The notes: a model not told the origin generated them from the letters alone. A stretch of 64,000 nucleotides of DNA from Epiperipatus broadwayi (GCA_028023455.1 JAQFVV010012405.1:8940923-9004922); one strand, 5' to 3'; positions 45,586 to 57,111 are shown, counted from the stretch's first letter. Made by a program: numbers and translations.

Positions 45586-47522
45586 TGTAACGGTTTATAC
45601 CCGGTGTAACACGTATATAGGTGGTATACGTTTATTACGTATTTCAAATCTAAGTTTCTGCTCTTTTTATTTAAATGAAAATTATGATGTGAACACACAT
45701 ATATATAGTTGGTTTTACAATGTACTCTAATTACTCACCCAGCATATTTATGGACGTCAATTTGATTCCAAGCGCCAATCTTACTTACGAGTAAGTAAGA
45801 ATTATGTTGGGAGAGAACGAGTATCTATTTCTAGTGGATAGAGCTTATACCTCTGGCTAGCTCACTCAGGGGTAGTGGTCATTGACTGTGGGAAAGAGGT
45901 GGGGGAGCAGATCAAATGTGCATGGAGCGCATAAACGATTCGTTTTACTTTCTTACTTTTATTCCCAATTCTACTCTTTAATTGTACTATGTAATCTATG
46001 CTTTTTTTTAAAGAAATTAACACTAAACACACACAATTATACTTAAATCACTACTTAATATTTATTAATACAAAAAAATAATAAAACCCAATAGAATCCC
46101 ATAATTGGATATTGGTTTGTGCTCGAATACTTAAATGACACGCATGTAAATACACACTCGCATAAGTTCATAAATGTAACAAACAAAACATATATATCAT
46201 AGCATGAAAAATAACTGTAATCAGACATTATCCTGTCTATTCATGTGTATAATTATATAGGGCATTATTTCAACTATCTCTTTATTTACTTTTAACCTTT
46301 TTACACATTATTTTGCCGAGATATGTTCTCATTCAAGAGGTTACTGTCATTTACGAAAATATTTGAGTTACCTACTTTATCTCACCCATGTGTAGATTAA
46401 TAGTAGTTTTCCACTGGCTTCATGCTGCGATGTAATGAGTATGATTCCTTTCTTTTGTAGGCTTCCATAAGGTAATCAAGGGCGTCCGGTGAATGCTGGT
46501 CTTTCCATAATTTTAGGAAGGGCTTCGCTCCTACATGGAGAGCGACGATAGTATCTCTGCAGGATGATAGCAGAGCCTGGTCCATTCTGTTCTTCTACCC
46601 CAGCCTGTTCATGATTTACCAAGATATATCAATTTTTTTTACTAATTTTCCTTCGATCCTGCTTATGGCAGTCACAGTTCTAAAATCTCTAAAGTTCAGC
46701 TTTCCAACTCCAATTAATCATGCTATTGTTCTCTTCTTTTTAATTAAACCATGTGGTTTGCAAATAGAAAATCTTTTTAATAACTTTTCTTTTTTTGTTT
46801 TTATCTATGTTCAGGAATTTCAATTTTACCTTGAGATCCACACTCGACCGTTCATTGTCTTTTATTTATAACATTTTCTTTTATTAATTAAAATGGCTTT
46901 GTCTCGAGATAGCGATCTACAACTTTTCGGGTCCTTTCTTTGCAATTTCTTTTTAAATTAGTCCTTTATCTTGGAATCAATTTCTTTTTAAATTAAAATA
47001 GCTTTATTCCTTGAGATAGCGATCTATAACTTTCTGAATTCTTTATTTCCAATTAACATATCTTTTAGAATTTGTAAAATCTTTCCTTTAGTCATCCATC
47101 TTGGAATCAATTTCTTTCCAAATTAAAACAGCTTTATTCCTTGAGATAGCGATCTATAACTTTCTATAACTTTCTGAATTCTTTATTTCCAATTAACATA
47201 TCTTTTAGAATTTGTAAAATCTTTCCTTTAGTCGTCCATCTTGGAATCAATTTCTTTTTACGGATCCATTACATTTATTCACCCATGCAGCAATATAAAC
47301 ATGTGTATAAACAAAATATAAGAGCACAAACCATATAATCCCCCATCCCTCTTATGTTTCAAACTATTTTTATTTACTTACTTAAAATATATACACACAT
47401 GCATACAAAACAACAAGGAGAAAAAAAAAATTTAGCTTAATATTACACTTGATTTGAGTATATATGTATGCACACTGGTATCATCCCATGACTTAGAACA
47501 GGGTTTGAACTCATCCCTGTTA
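45586..47522 (-). repeat. 5' LTR
   Basis: Begins TGTAACGG and ends CCTGTTA on the plus strand. It has the same stem and palindrome as the left LTR (palindrome 45780-45799). The tandem-repeat block differs: the first unit is contracted and a ten-base TTTCTATAAC duplication stretches the spacing to 140 bp (47061 to 47201). A 62-codon minus ORF (46397-46585, opening MDQALLSSCRD) is open here but frameshifted by one base in the left LTR. Confidence 0.85.
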
Positions 47523-48122
47523 TTATCTATATATATATGTTGGTAGACATAGCATATACTATTTATTTATACATGTAATAAAAATTATATGCATATGGTA
47601 AGGATTTCTGAAACATTGTAAAATATTTTTAAATTTAATTAATTTAATGAAAATATAATGTTCCAAAAGAAATTATAAAACATATAGAAGTAGATGTGTT
47701 AATTTCTGAAAGTATGTCCTTATTATAATAAACATTGTTTTAAAAGAACAAACAATAATAAATATATATAACCAAGGAATTTAATAGATCTGGTGTTCTA
47801 AAAATACAGTAGTTAAAAAAATCTACTTCTTAACAAATGATGTATAATAAAATAACTGGTTCAGATATATTCAACTATCTACATTCCATTTTCTCTTCAT
47901 CTCTTTAAAACACTGTTTTGACATTGTAAAAGAATACTGGAATGAATAATTGATGAAGTGAAGATTCTTTGGATTTGGAAAAAGGATTTATCAAAATACT
48001 ATGTAATTTATAAATTCAAGATCAACTCTAAAACTTCTTATTACTTTTCAGGTCTTTTATTTTGCTAACTTTTAGCATTATGTGACTTTTTAATTTCTTC
48101 TTTGGGTACTTGCATACTATTC
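47523..48122. other. AT-rich intergenic stretch
   Basis: Nothing recognised. Confidence 0.35.
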
Positions 48123-48283
48123 CTGCAATGAAAAAAAGATAGGCCTTTTTACACTTGTATCAATACACTGGTAACTTTGTAATGTTGTTATTTTGGCAAC
48201 CATTTACAACATTATCAAACATTACAAATTACCAATGCATTGATATGAATGTGAAAGATCCTCCTATCTTTTCTTCATTGCAG
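48123..48283. mobile_element. Small hairpin element (MITE-like)
   Basis: CTGCAATGAAAAAAAGATAGG at the left pairs with CCTATCTTTTCTTCATTGCAG at the right. Pairing continues inward through CACTTGTATCAATACACTGGTAA/TTACCAATGCATTGATATGAATGTG, leaving a short central loop. There is no coding capacity. Confidence 0.6.
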
Positions 48284-48324
48284 AAATAGTACATAAGAGC
48301 TATACTTTTAAAAAAGGAAAAAAA

Positions 48325-48665
48325 AATTATATGAAATATACTTCTATGAAATCTACATGTACGCAAATGACACTTTGACACTTAATTTAATCAATTTCAA
48401 AAAATGTGTAGAAATAGTTTTTAAAAACACATACCAAAACATTACATACTCACAGATGATACTTACTGGCATAATACACAATATATATATATATATTTTA
48501 AAAGGGAATTTTTTTTATACGAAATGTACTTCTATGAAATATGCACATGCACAGATGATAACGCTTTGACACTTAATTCAATCAATTTCAAAAAAATGTG
48601 TCGAAATAGTTTTTAAAAATCAAACATTACATATACACAGATGGTACTTATTGGCTTATAATAGA
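48325..48665. repeat. Two-copy tandem direct repeat, ~180-bp unit
   Basis: Copy 1 (about 48328-48478) and copy 2 (about 48510-48663) share TACTTCTATGAAAT, CTTTGACACTTAATT-AATCAATTTCAAAAA and GAAATAGTTTTTAAAAA in the same order. A (TA)n tract separates them. Confidence 0.6.
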
Positions 48666-48715
48666 ACATCTCGTGTAGTTGAAATAATAACCAATTTTGA
48701 ATTGTCTTCTTGCAG

Positions 48716-48832
48716 AAACAAGATGGAGATTTTTTTTCATTGGACCCCCCCCCCCCCCAATTTCCTATCCGAAGTGCTTATGGAGCATGTGATTGCACAG
48801 TACATGGTTTAAACAGAATTTTGCCATGCAAT
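48716..48832 (+). CDS. Candidate internal coding exon, unknown gene
   Basis: The acceptor TTGTCTTCTTGCAG ends at 48715 and the donor AAT|GTAAGT starts at 48833. The 117-bp interval is open in phase 0 (39 codons) and reads KQDGDFFSLDPPPPQFPIRS then YGACDCTVHGLNRILPCN, with four cysteines. A 14-C run encodes the Pro stretch and makes the frame sensitive to sequencing error. GC content is higher than in the flanks. I do not recognise the protein, and no partner exon was identified in the window. No transmembrane or signal features are seen. Confidence 0.4.
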
Positions 48833-49945
48833 GTAAGTTTTCAAATCAACAAATGGCAATGTGTTATTTTCTTAATTAAGGGAAAAAACAATAACAACAA
48901 CAGTAATGCCAAAAAAGAAAACAAAAGAACCACGTCAATGTAGTAATTCAATAAACAAAAAAAAAGTGTAAATTCCAGCAATTTGATGAGATGTTTTTTA
49001 GACTAAAGGAAAAAGTGATCAAGGTGTAATCTTGCGATGATATCAAATTAAAAGAAAATCAATCCGGTGATATACCTTGAAAAATATGTGTTTGATTGTT
49101 GTTCTTTGCCTTATTTATTTATATCTGTCAGTTGCAAAAAACATTACCTTTTTAAAAAAATCTGCTTGGATGGCTGTTTATTTTACCTTATTTTTAGTTG
49201 TGTTATTTCTCTATGATTATTGATGACAGGCTTTTTTTTTCCATGGAAGAAAAATCAACAAAGCCAAATTCTTTCTCAACAGTGAATGTTTGGTGGCTTA
49301 TGCAGAGAGATTGAAACTTATAATTTGGTGGATCCACAAAATGGCGTTCACACTCAAATAGTCCAAAGACTATAGTGTTGCTTTTTGATCTCAATTTCAT
49401 CTCCTTAGTGAAAATAAATACTTTTGTTTCCTAGTTGAACAAAAAAAAAAGTTTTTTCTTATTAATAACGAAAGATAAAGAAATTTCTTCTCTATTGAAT
49501 TTTAGATTAGAATGAAAATAATCTACCAGATTTGGTCCATAACAGTCTAGACATATTTTTCTCTCTACTCAATGATAGAAAAACATTTTTGGTATTCTCC
49601 TTCCTGCATGAAAACTCTTACAATTGATATTTGTTTTGTGTTATTATTCTGAATTAAAATATTTAAATATTTAATTTTATGATAATGTTTATATTTTTTA
49701 ATTATTGTTTTTATATGGAATATTAATTTTATATACATATAATATTTGTCTTTATCATTATAAATCTAATGTACTTGTGAAAATTACATTTTCAGTCATA
49801 TAAATAAAAAGTTAATATGGTTTGTGCATTATTATGAAGATTGATAAGTAATTAATATTTATATTAGCTTTTGTTTGTGTATACTTGACTTTTAGCACAA
49901 AAGTAGTCAGATAAAAATTTACAGACATCAAGTAACTTATTATTA
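48833..49945. other. AT-rich intergenic or intronic stretch
   Basis: No further exon is recognised. The minus ORF 49203-49400 has no supporting splice or homology signal. Confidence 0.35.
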
Positions 49946-49948
49946 TTA

Positions 49949-50247
49949 AAAACAGACAAACTCACTATGTATATTGCCACACACAGCAAGCTAGAATAAT
50001 CAATGGATGCCAGAAGGCTTGTGCGTAAAATCTCCATCTAGTGCCTACTCATCCAATATCTCCAGACTAGTTCTGGCTTGTGGCCTTAGTCAGTGAGGAG
50101 CTGACGAAGGCCACAAGCCAGAAACTAGTCTGGGGATATTGGATGAGTAGGCACTAGATGGAGATTTTACGCACAAGCCTTCTGGCATCCATTGATTATT
50201 CTAGCTTGCTGTGTGTGGCAATATGCATAGGGAGTTTTGCCTGTTTT
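49949..50247. mobile_element. Near-perfect 299-bp hairpin (foldback MITE)
   Basis: The two arms of ~146 bp are almost identical in reverse complement, from AAAACAGACAAACTC / GAGTTTTGCCTGTTTT at the ends down to GTCAG-TGAGGAG-CTGAC at the apex (about 50090-50106). Only scattered mismatches occur. No ORF. The high arm identity suggests recent origin or conversion between arms. Confidence 0.8.
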
Positions 50248-50289
50248 AACAACAGTTATAATCAAGCATAAAAAATGGTGACCATGTGA

Positions 50290-50290
<1 letters not shown>

Positions 50291-50320
<30 letters not shown>

Positions 50321-50360
50321 GTTGTTGTTGTTGTTGCTGTTAATATTATTATTATTATTT
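50291..50360. repeat. Trinucleotide microsatellite (ATT)n(GTT)n(ATT)n
   Basis: Uninterrupted ATT units from 50291, then GTT units (about 50331-50346), then ATT again. It lies between the hairpin element and RTE copy D. Confidence 0.9.
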
Positions 50361-50524
50361 AAAATGAGAAAGTTGATTTTTAATATTTTAAAGAATATTT
50401 TTAAAATTTGAACTAATGTTGTAACAATATTTATCTTAAACATACATTATTTGATAAAGAATAGTTTTGTTGAATACATTTTTTAGACTAAGAGTTGAAA
50501 GGAATTCTTTTGTTTTGATAATTT

Positions 50525-53500
50525 CATCATCATCATCACCAACCATTATCAATCCACTGCAGGATGAAGGTCTCTCCAAGTTTAATCCATCTTCTCTGAT
50601 CTTTAGCTTCTCTTCTCCATAACACCCTGCACATTTTCTTATTTCATCCATCCATCTCACATGCGGTCTCTTTCTGGGTCTTTTACAATCTCTTGGAATC
50701 CAGTTTAAAATTTCAATTGTCCATCTATTATCATCTCTTCTAGCAATATGTCCAGCCCAACTCCATTTCAATCTTTTAATTTTTTCAATAAGGTCAGTAA
50801 CACCTGTTTGTTGTGTTACCCATACATTGTGTTTTCGATCTCTTCTTGTTACTCCCAACATACATCTCTCCATACTCCTTTGAGTGGTCTGAAGTCTCTG
50901 TATTGCTCTTCTATTAAGTGTCCAAGTCTCAGATTTATAAGTAAGAACTGATAAAACACATTTGTTAAAAACCATCCTTTTCAAACACATAGGCATATTT
51001 CCTTTTAGTATCAAGTTATTTCTACCAAAAGCACTCCAACCAAGTTTAATTCTATGATTAATTTCCTCCATTATGTTTTCATCTGTATTAATAATCTGAC
51101 CAAGGTATTTGCAACTGTTAACTTCTTCTAATTCTTCATAATCAATCTTTATTTTCATATTTTGAGCAAATCGATTAAACATTACTTTAGTCTTTTTAAT
51201 ATTTATCTTTAGTCCTACTTTTCTACTTTCATCTGCTAACTCCTGCAACATTTCCTGCAGCTCTGGAGCATTATTTGCAAAAACAACTACATCATGTGTG
51301 AAATCTAAACGACTTAAATACTCTCCATTTACTTTCACTCCTTTAGTTTCCCATTTTAATCCACAAAATACTTCTTGCAGCACTGCTGTAAAGAGTTTTG
51401 GAGATATGGAGTCACCTTGTCTTACACCTTTCTCAATGTTGATTTTTCCAGTATCATTATGTAATCTAATTGTTGCTGTTGCATTTTTATAAATATTCTT
51501 TAAAATATGACAATATTCTGGATCTATACCTTGATGATCCAATGCTTTAATCACTGAAGAAATGTGTATAGAATCGAATGCCTTTTCATAATCTACAAAT
51601 CCAAAACATAATGACAACTCATATTCGTTTGTCCTTTCTATGACTTCTCTCAATACCTGGATATGATCCATTGTACTAAAACCACTTTTAAATCCAGCTT
51701 GTTCTCTTGGTTGGTGGAAATCCAAAGTTCTCTGTAGACGAGTTGTAATTATCTTGGTAAAATTTTTATATAAAACTGATAAAAGGCTGATAGGTCTGTA
51801 ATTTCTAATATCTTCTTTATCACCTTTTTTAAATATTAATATTATTACTGCATTCTTCCAATCTTCCGGTACATCTTTATCATTTAGACATTTGGTATAT
51901 AACTTTGCTAAAATTGTTTCTATTTCTTCACCTGCTTCTTTTAATATATCAATTATAATTCCATCATTTCCTGGAGCCTTTCCTTTCTTCATACACTTAA
52001 TTGCATGTCTCACTTCTTCATTCAAAATTCTGGGCAATTCAGAAGATGTAATAGATATAGGAGGTACTTGTTCTTTATTACTATATAATTCTTGATAAAA
52101 ATCTTCTACCAATTTCAAGATGTCATCTCTCTTTTTAGTAATAATTCCATCTTTTTTTCTTATTGCAGATATAAAATTCCTACCAATACCAAAATGTTGT
52201 TTAACATTTTTGAGACTTTTATTTTCTTCTACAGCTTTCCTTGCTATTTCACAGTTATACTTTCTTATATCATTTTCAACTCTTTTCCGTACCATTTTAC
52301 AAAATTCGAGATATTCAATCCTTTTTAATACATCATTTTTGTATATCTTCATATTCCTTCTTTTCTTCATAAATTCTCTAGTCTCAGTAGAAATTTTATT
52401 AGTCAATTGCTGCTTTTTTCTACCAGCTATGTTTGTTGCAGTTTTTAAAAGTGTATCAGTTATTTTCATATCAATTTCATTCAAATCTGAATCATGTTCA
52501 AAATCTCCTAACACTTGAAACCTATTTGTAAGTTCTAATTTAAATTCATTAGAATGTTTCTGAAGATTAGGAATATCAACTGCAAATATTGTTTTTCTTA
52601 ATAATTTTTGTCTCTCTAGTTTTACATTAACACGTAATTTACACCTTACTAATCGATGATCACTTCCTGTGTTAAATTTATTAAGAACATTACAATCTTG
52701 AAATATGTATTTTCTGTTAGTCAAAATATAATCCAATTCTGCTGTACCTTCATTTGGATGCTTCCATGTCCATTTCCTTTTAACATTTTTCTCAAAAAAT
52801 GAATTCATAATATAATTTTTTTCTTTTTCTGCAAACTCCACAAGTCTATGTCCTCTCTCATTTCTATTACCATAACCAAAATTACCTACAGCAATTTCAT
52901 CTTTCATTTGTCTACCAATTCTAGCATTAAAGTCTCCCATAACAATTTTAAAATGTTGTTTACTCTGATCAAAAGCCTTTTGTACATCCATATAAAAATC
53001 TTCTACTACTTCATCACTATGAGAACTTGTTGGGGCATAAACCTGAATTATCTGCATTTGGTATCTGCTATTAGGTTGTATAACTAATCTTGCCACTCTG
53101 TCCGATACACCATCAATCTCCACAATATTGTTCTTCCACTTTTTATTTATAATGAATCCTACTCCACTTGTATTTCCAATATGTGTGCCTTTATAATAGA
53201 GTATATGTCCACTTTTTAAATCAATTGTTTCTTCTCATTTTCTTCTAACTTCACAAAGTCCAATAATGTCCCATTTAACATAAGACAGTTCTTCTTCTAA
53301 TTCTTGCAATCTTCCTTCACTTAAAAGTGATCTGCAGTTGTAAGTACCTAAATAAAAAGTCATCATCAAATGGCAGCTTGGGTCTGCAATCAGGGGATTC
53401 TTAGCACCCTCCGCCTTCGGCCACCAACCGCTGCCTTGGTTGGTGACTTTACAGCCTCCTGGCAATAAGGGCCATGCTTTATTTTTGTCTGTCATAATTG

Positions 53501-53821
53501 TATATATGTATTGGAAAAATATTTATCATTTACACAAACATTCATTCTGCCTTATCAGGCACTGAGAAGAAAGACCATGGTGTTTCTTGATCTTAAACTC
53601 AGAGGTAAAAAGCCAATAAACTCACCACGCTGGCTAATGCGTGTTGGTGAGCAGCCCATCCATGTTCGTATATTATATGAATAATCACATAGTAATAACA
53701 GCCGCAACGACAAGAACGTATGGAGTGGACATTAGGAATTTGCCCTGCTCGGTTCCTTTAAGGCCTCCAAGAGGAATCAAAGGGTCTCCTTTCAGTTAAT
53801 AGCAAACTCCTTTCTGCAGCC
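50525..53821 (-). mobile_element. Full-length RTE-like LINE (copy D)
   Basis: Minus orientation, 5' end GGCTGCAG at 53821, tail of GATGATGATGATG at 50525. Perfect 11-bp TSDs TTTGATAATTT flank it (50514-50524; 53822-53832). The 3,297-bp length and 5' UTR match copy 1, its closest relative here. Unlike the nested copies it sits outside other RTE sequence. Confidence 0.92.
50540..53495 (-). pseudogene. RTE-like EN-RT ORF, nearly intact but catalytically dead
   Basis: The frame opens MTDKNKAWPLLPGGC at 53495. A single Gly-to-stop change (GGA to TGA at 53232-53234) breaks the endonuclease after GLCEVRRK. Downstream, 895 codons are open from 53123, covering the rest of the endonuclease (YAPTSS, GDFNARIG, GSDHRL), the linker and RT. 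The catalytic box near 51292-51303 reads FTHD, so the first aspartate of the essential FADD pair is lost. A one-base G deletion near 50625 shifts the C-terminus so that the ORF runs through the tail and TSD to 50436. Diagnostic residues PEDW, NDVLKR and DSIHIS match copy 1. Confidence 0.9.
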
Positions 53822-53832
53822 TTTGATAATTT

Positions 53833-54300
53833 ATTTCTGATTATATATTTTTTTTGGATTTGCAAAGCCAATATTTTGTTTTTATGATTATTTTTACATT
53901 TAAAATTAGTGGTTTTAACAAAATTTGTTATAAATATAAGAATTTGATGGAAAATAAGTTTTTTGTTTCTCTTATTACTAATGGAAAAATATTTTGAAAA
54001 ATAAGCAAATTTGGGTCACGAGTGTGCTAAAAATATACTTATGAGGTTATTATTAATTTCCATTTTTATGCACATGTAATTATTATATATATATATAACT
54101 GTTCTTTATATGTACATACTCATTTTGCAAGTAGTAGTTGTGGAATGTTTATAGTTATATATCCAAGCTCTATCTAAACCTAATTGTAAAGTTGTACCTT
54201 TTGTATAGTATATTTTAATGAATTATCATTAAATTGTTTATCTATACCTATTTTATATCATTTTTACATAGCTATTGATATTTTTTCTGATTTATTGAAA
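53833..54300. other. AT-rich intergenic stretch
   Basis: Nothing recognised. Confidence 0.35.
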
Positions 54301-54301
54301 A

Positions 54302-54796
54302 ATGACGAATCATGAGTTTACTACATGTGTGCACACGCACATAAAGATTTTCAAGAGTAAAAAAAGTATGAACATATATTTTGGATTCACCTGTGTGTTT
54401 ATCTTACTGCCAATATTAGTGTTACAACAACACTGGATTGGATCATATCACCCATTTTCCTGTATTACTAAGACAGTGACTTGTGGAATCGTATCAAAAC
54501 ATTGCTATAAAGTAGTGTTTACAACTTGCAAATATATACGGATAAATACAAAATGTTTTTTTTCATTATATTGCATGAAAAATCTGTCCAATTATTTTGC
54601 AGAATACTTGTATTTTTTAAAGGAGACAACTCTCATCAATTACTTAGAGGCTGCCAGTCACCCACACAAGTACAGGAATCTTCCATTTTATATTAATATC
54701 TTAAACAGGACTGACTTAATGAGCTGGAACAAAATTAGCACTATTTTTCTGAATAAGATTATAATAATATGGGCATTCTTTAATGTTCCACTATAA
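54302..54796 (+). CDS. Unrecognised ORF, 164 aa
   Basis: It opens MTNHEFTTCVHTHIKIFKSK and ends FNVPL-stop. At this AT content a stop is expected about every 12-13 codons, so 164 codons without one is notable. A hydrophobic stretch (IYFGFTCVFILLPILVL, residues ~25-41) could be a membrane segment, followed by a Cys-rich part (residues ~53-92). I recognise no domain. It may be a transposon-derived frame, a gene fragment or chance. Confidence 0.25.
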   Translation: MTNHEFTTCVHTHIKIFKSKKSMNIYFGFTCVFILLPILVLQQHWIGSYHPFSCITKTVTCGIVSKHCYKVVFTTCKYIRINTKCFFSLYCMKNLSNYFAEYLYFLKETTLINYLEAASHPHKYRNLPFYINILNRTDLMSWNKISTIFLNKIIIIWAFFNVPL

Positions 54797-55143
54797 AAGA
54801 CTGCCAGATCTGTCTTGAAATGAACTATCTAATGTTTTTTTACCCTACTAATATATATATATATATATATACTGGTAAAATAAAATAAAACAGACTTAAA
54901 TACCATATGGTAGAAGAAATATATCTCCAGATTCTCTCTATAAAAAAGCATTGCTCACTAAGATAATTAATTAAAAATTTCTGAAGATTCAGTGTTTTTC
55001 TTTAGTTTAATCAGTACTTATGTAGTTTGCCTGCTGGAAAGATTGCCATCCATTTCATTTTAAATTATCCATTTTCAGGGGCTTCCAACACAAGGTATAA
55101 ACAATATGGCTGACTCTAAGTTATTATATTCAATATTTTTTTT
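54797..55143. repeat. Dispersed repeat, inverted match to 58975-59130
   Basis: Sequence at about 55018-55150 (GTAGTTTGCC, ATTATCCATTTTCAG, AACAATATGGCTGACTCTAAG) is the reverse complement of 58985-59125. A (TA)n tract is at 54850-54871. No coding sequence is supported. Confidence 0.5.
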
Positions 55144-56105
55144 ATATATATATTAAAATGGTAAAAAAAAACCACAAAAGTCTGAAGGATTGAAATAAAA
55201 AACTTTTTTAATGTAAAGGCAGTAAAAAAAATAAGACATGATTAAGCAAGCAAATGATGTTTGGGAGCCTTCTAACCATGCTCTTTCCAAACAGTTAGGT
55301 GCTTAAAACACGTTTGCCCATAACATCTTCATTTCATCTCTGTTCACATATAAAGTGTGATATCAGCCCCTTATCATATACTTTTCAAGTGGGTACTATT
55401 CTAAAATTTTGAAAATAGACCACTGCATCTTGTTCTGTTGATGAAAGATTCCAAATTTTAATCATATTTCCAAAAATGATAAGGCAAAAAAAAAAAAAAA
55501 TGTTAAAAAAATAACCACGTGTTAATGAATGTCAACAAAAAAAATAACATTAATTTTAAGCATATATAGCATTAACTTTAAAAATATTAACAAATGTATA
55601 GTAAATTAAATGTTAATTTTAAAAAATTCAAATACATTTTTTAATAAATTTCATTCACAACATGTTGTACAAACATCAACAGTAGGTGAACAGATAACAT
55701 GTAGTTAAAATTAACATTATTTTTTTTGTTGAGATTTGTTAACATATGGTGATTTTTTTAACATTTCTTTGTTGCCTTATCATTTTTGGAAATATGATTA
55801 AAATTTGGAATCTTTCATCATCAGAATAAGATGCAGTGGCCTATTTTCAAAATTGCAGGATAGTTCCCATCTAAAAAGTATGTGATATAGAGCTGATATT
55901 ATACTTTATGCATGGAAGACACAATTACAGTATTGTGTGTGAACATGTTCTAAGCACCTATCTGTTTGGAAATGAACGTGGTTAGAAGCCTCCCAAACCT
56001 CATTTGTTTTCTTAATCATGTTTTATTTTTTATTTTATTTTTTTAATTACAATTTTGGACTTTTGTGTTTATTTATCATTTTAATAATATATATATATAT
56101 ATATT
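55144..56105. repeat. ~960-bp imperfect palindrome
   Basis: The left arm starts TATATTAAAATGGTAAA..CACAAAAGTC and the right arm ends GACTTTTGTG..ATCATTTTAATAATATA. Pairing continues through TTGGGAGCCTTCTAACCA/TGGTTAGAAGCCTCCCAA, GATATCAGC/GCTGATAT and ATCATATTTCCAAAAATGAT/ATCATTTTTGGAAATATGAT. The apex is near 55.6 kb. It is flanked by TA repeats. A large hairpin transposon is the likeliest origin. No ORF supported. Confidence 0.7.
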
Positions 56106-57100
56106 GTACCAGTCGAAAATGTATGTCCATCCAACAAGATTTAGAATCTGAGCAAAAGTACCCCAAATCCAATCATGCCCGAGATACACAGGTCAGGAGC
56201 AATCATGAATTCTAACCTGTTTGCCCATTCCCCAAATCTATAACACTATGGACAACACCTATGGTGATACTATATAAATTAATTATTTCCGGGCCCAGTG
56301 CTACATCCTTTTGCATGAGAACTCAGCTGATGATGATGATGAGAGATTGAGTGAACCCAAGATGTAAGTTAAAAATATACATAAATATAAATATTATTAA
56401 GGATATTCGAACAACTGGATTAAGTTTTAAAATATAAATATTTATTTTGACAAAAATTCAAGATTTTATTTATGTATAATCAACATCATGCAGTTTAAAC
56501 CATTATTTTGGTTACAAATCTTTGACAATCTTTATACACTTATTTTCTTTTAATAGATATGAATTTAGTGTGGCAGTTACAATACTGAACATATATTTAA
56601 AATAGGTTTTTATTCAATGTTACAAAAACAAATTTATCTGGGTGATTGGTAGACGTTTATACATTAAAACACATATAAAGATATGACAATAATAGTTTTG
56701 CTGCTTGAACAACTTTAATGGGGTGCCCTTGGCATTAGATACATAACTTTATTTTCATTTATAGAATTTATTTACAACACTAAAATGAGGATACATTGTG
56801 ATCAAAATATACTTAAAAACATTTATTTATTAAACGTTTTCGACATTTAACTATCAGATATTGCAAAACTCTATCAATATGGGGACTGGCTTATTCAATA
56901 TAGGGGAGGGCAGCTTCATGAGAAGTTGGATCTAAAACCCCAATGAAAAATATTAAAGAGAAAAAACATTTCATTATCACATATTATGATTTATTTTGTC
57001 AAATGGCTAAAAGAAAAATGAACTATAAGAAATTGCGGTGCTAGCATAATAGCTGAATATTTGCGGATCCAATTTTTTTGAGGTACTTTATCATATTACA
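56106..57100. other. AT-rich intergenic stretch
   Basis: No gene is recognised. A short GATGATGAT tract occurs at about 56331. Confidence 0.35.
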
Positions 57101-57111
57101 GAAGAAACAGT

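Larger units (their letters stand above)
40842..47522 (-). mobile_element. Non-autonomous LTR retrotransposon with gag only
   Basis: Two direct repeats of ~1.94 kb (40842-42786 and 45586-47522) bracket a 2.8-kb interior. Next to the right LTR, minus-strand TGGCGCACC (45576-45584) fits a tRNA primer-binding site. Next to the left LTR, minus-strand AATGGGGGGG (about 42792-42801) fits a polypurine tract. Both place transcription on the minus strand, in agreement with the gag remnant. There is no protease, RT, RNase H or integrase. About 16 mismatches over the first ~245 aligned LTR bases indicate an old insertion. The left end sits in a TG/TA repeat at the 5' end of element A, so a TSD is not resolvable. 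Confidence 0.85.

Noticed and set aside
40842-47522. Segmental duplication instead of an LTR element
   Set aside because: PBS-like TGGCGCACC and a G-run polypurine tract flank the repeats in the right places, and a gag remnant lies between them on the matching strand.
50291-50443. Asn-rich protein (65 codons, minus)
   Set aside because: It is a translation of the (ATT)n/(GTT)n microsatellite.
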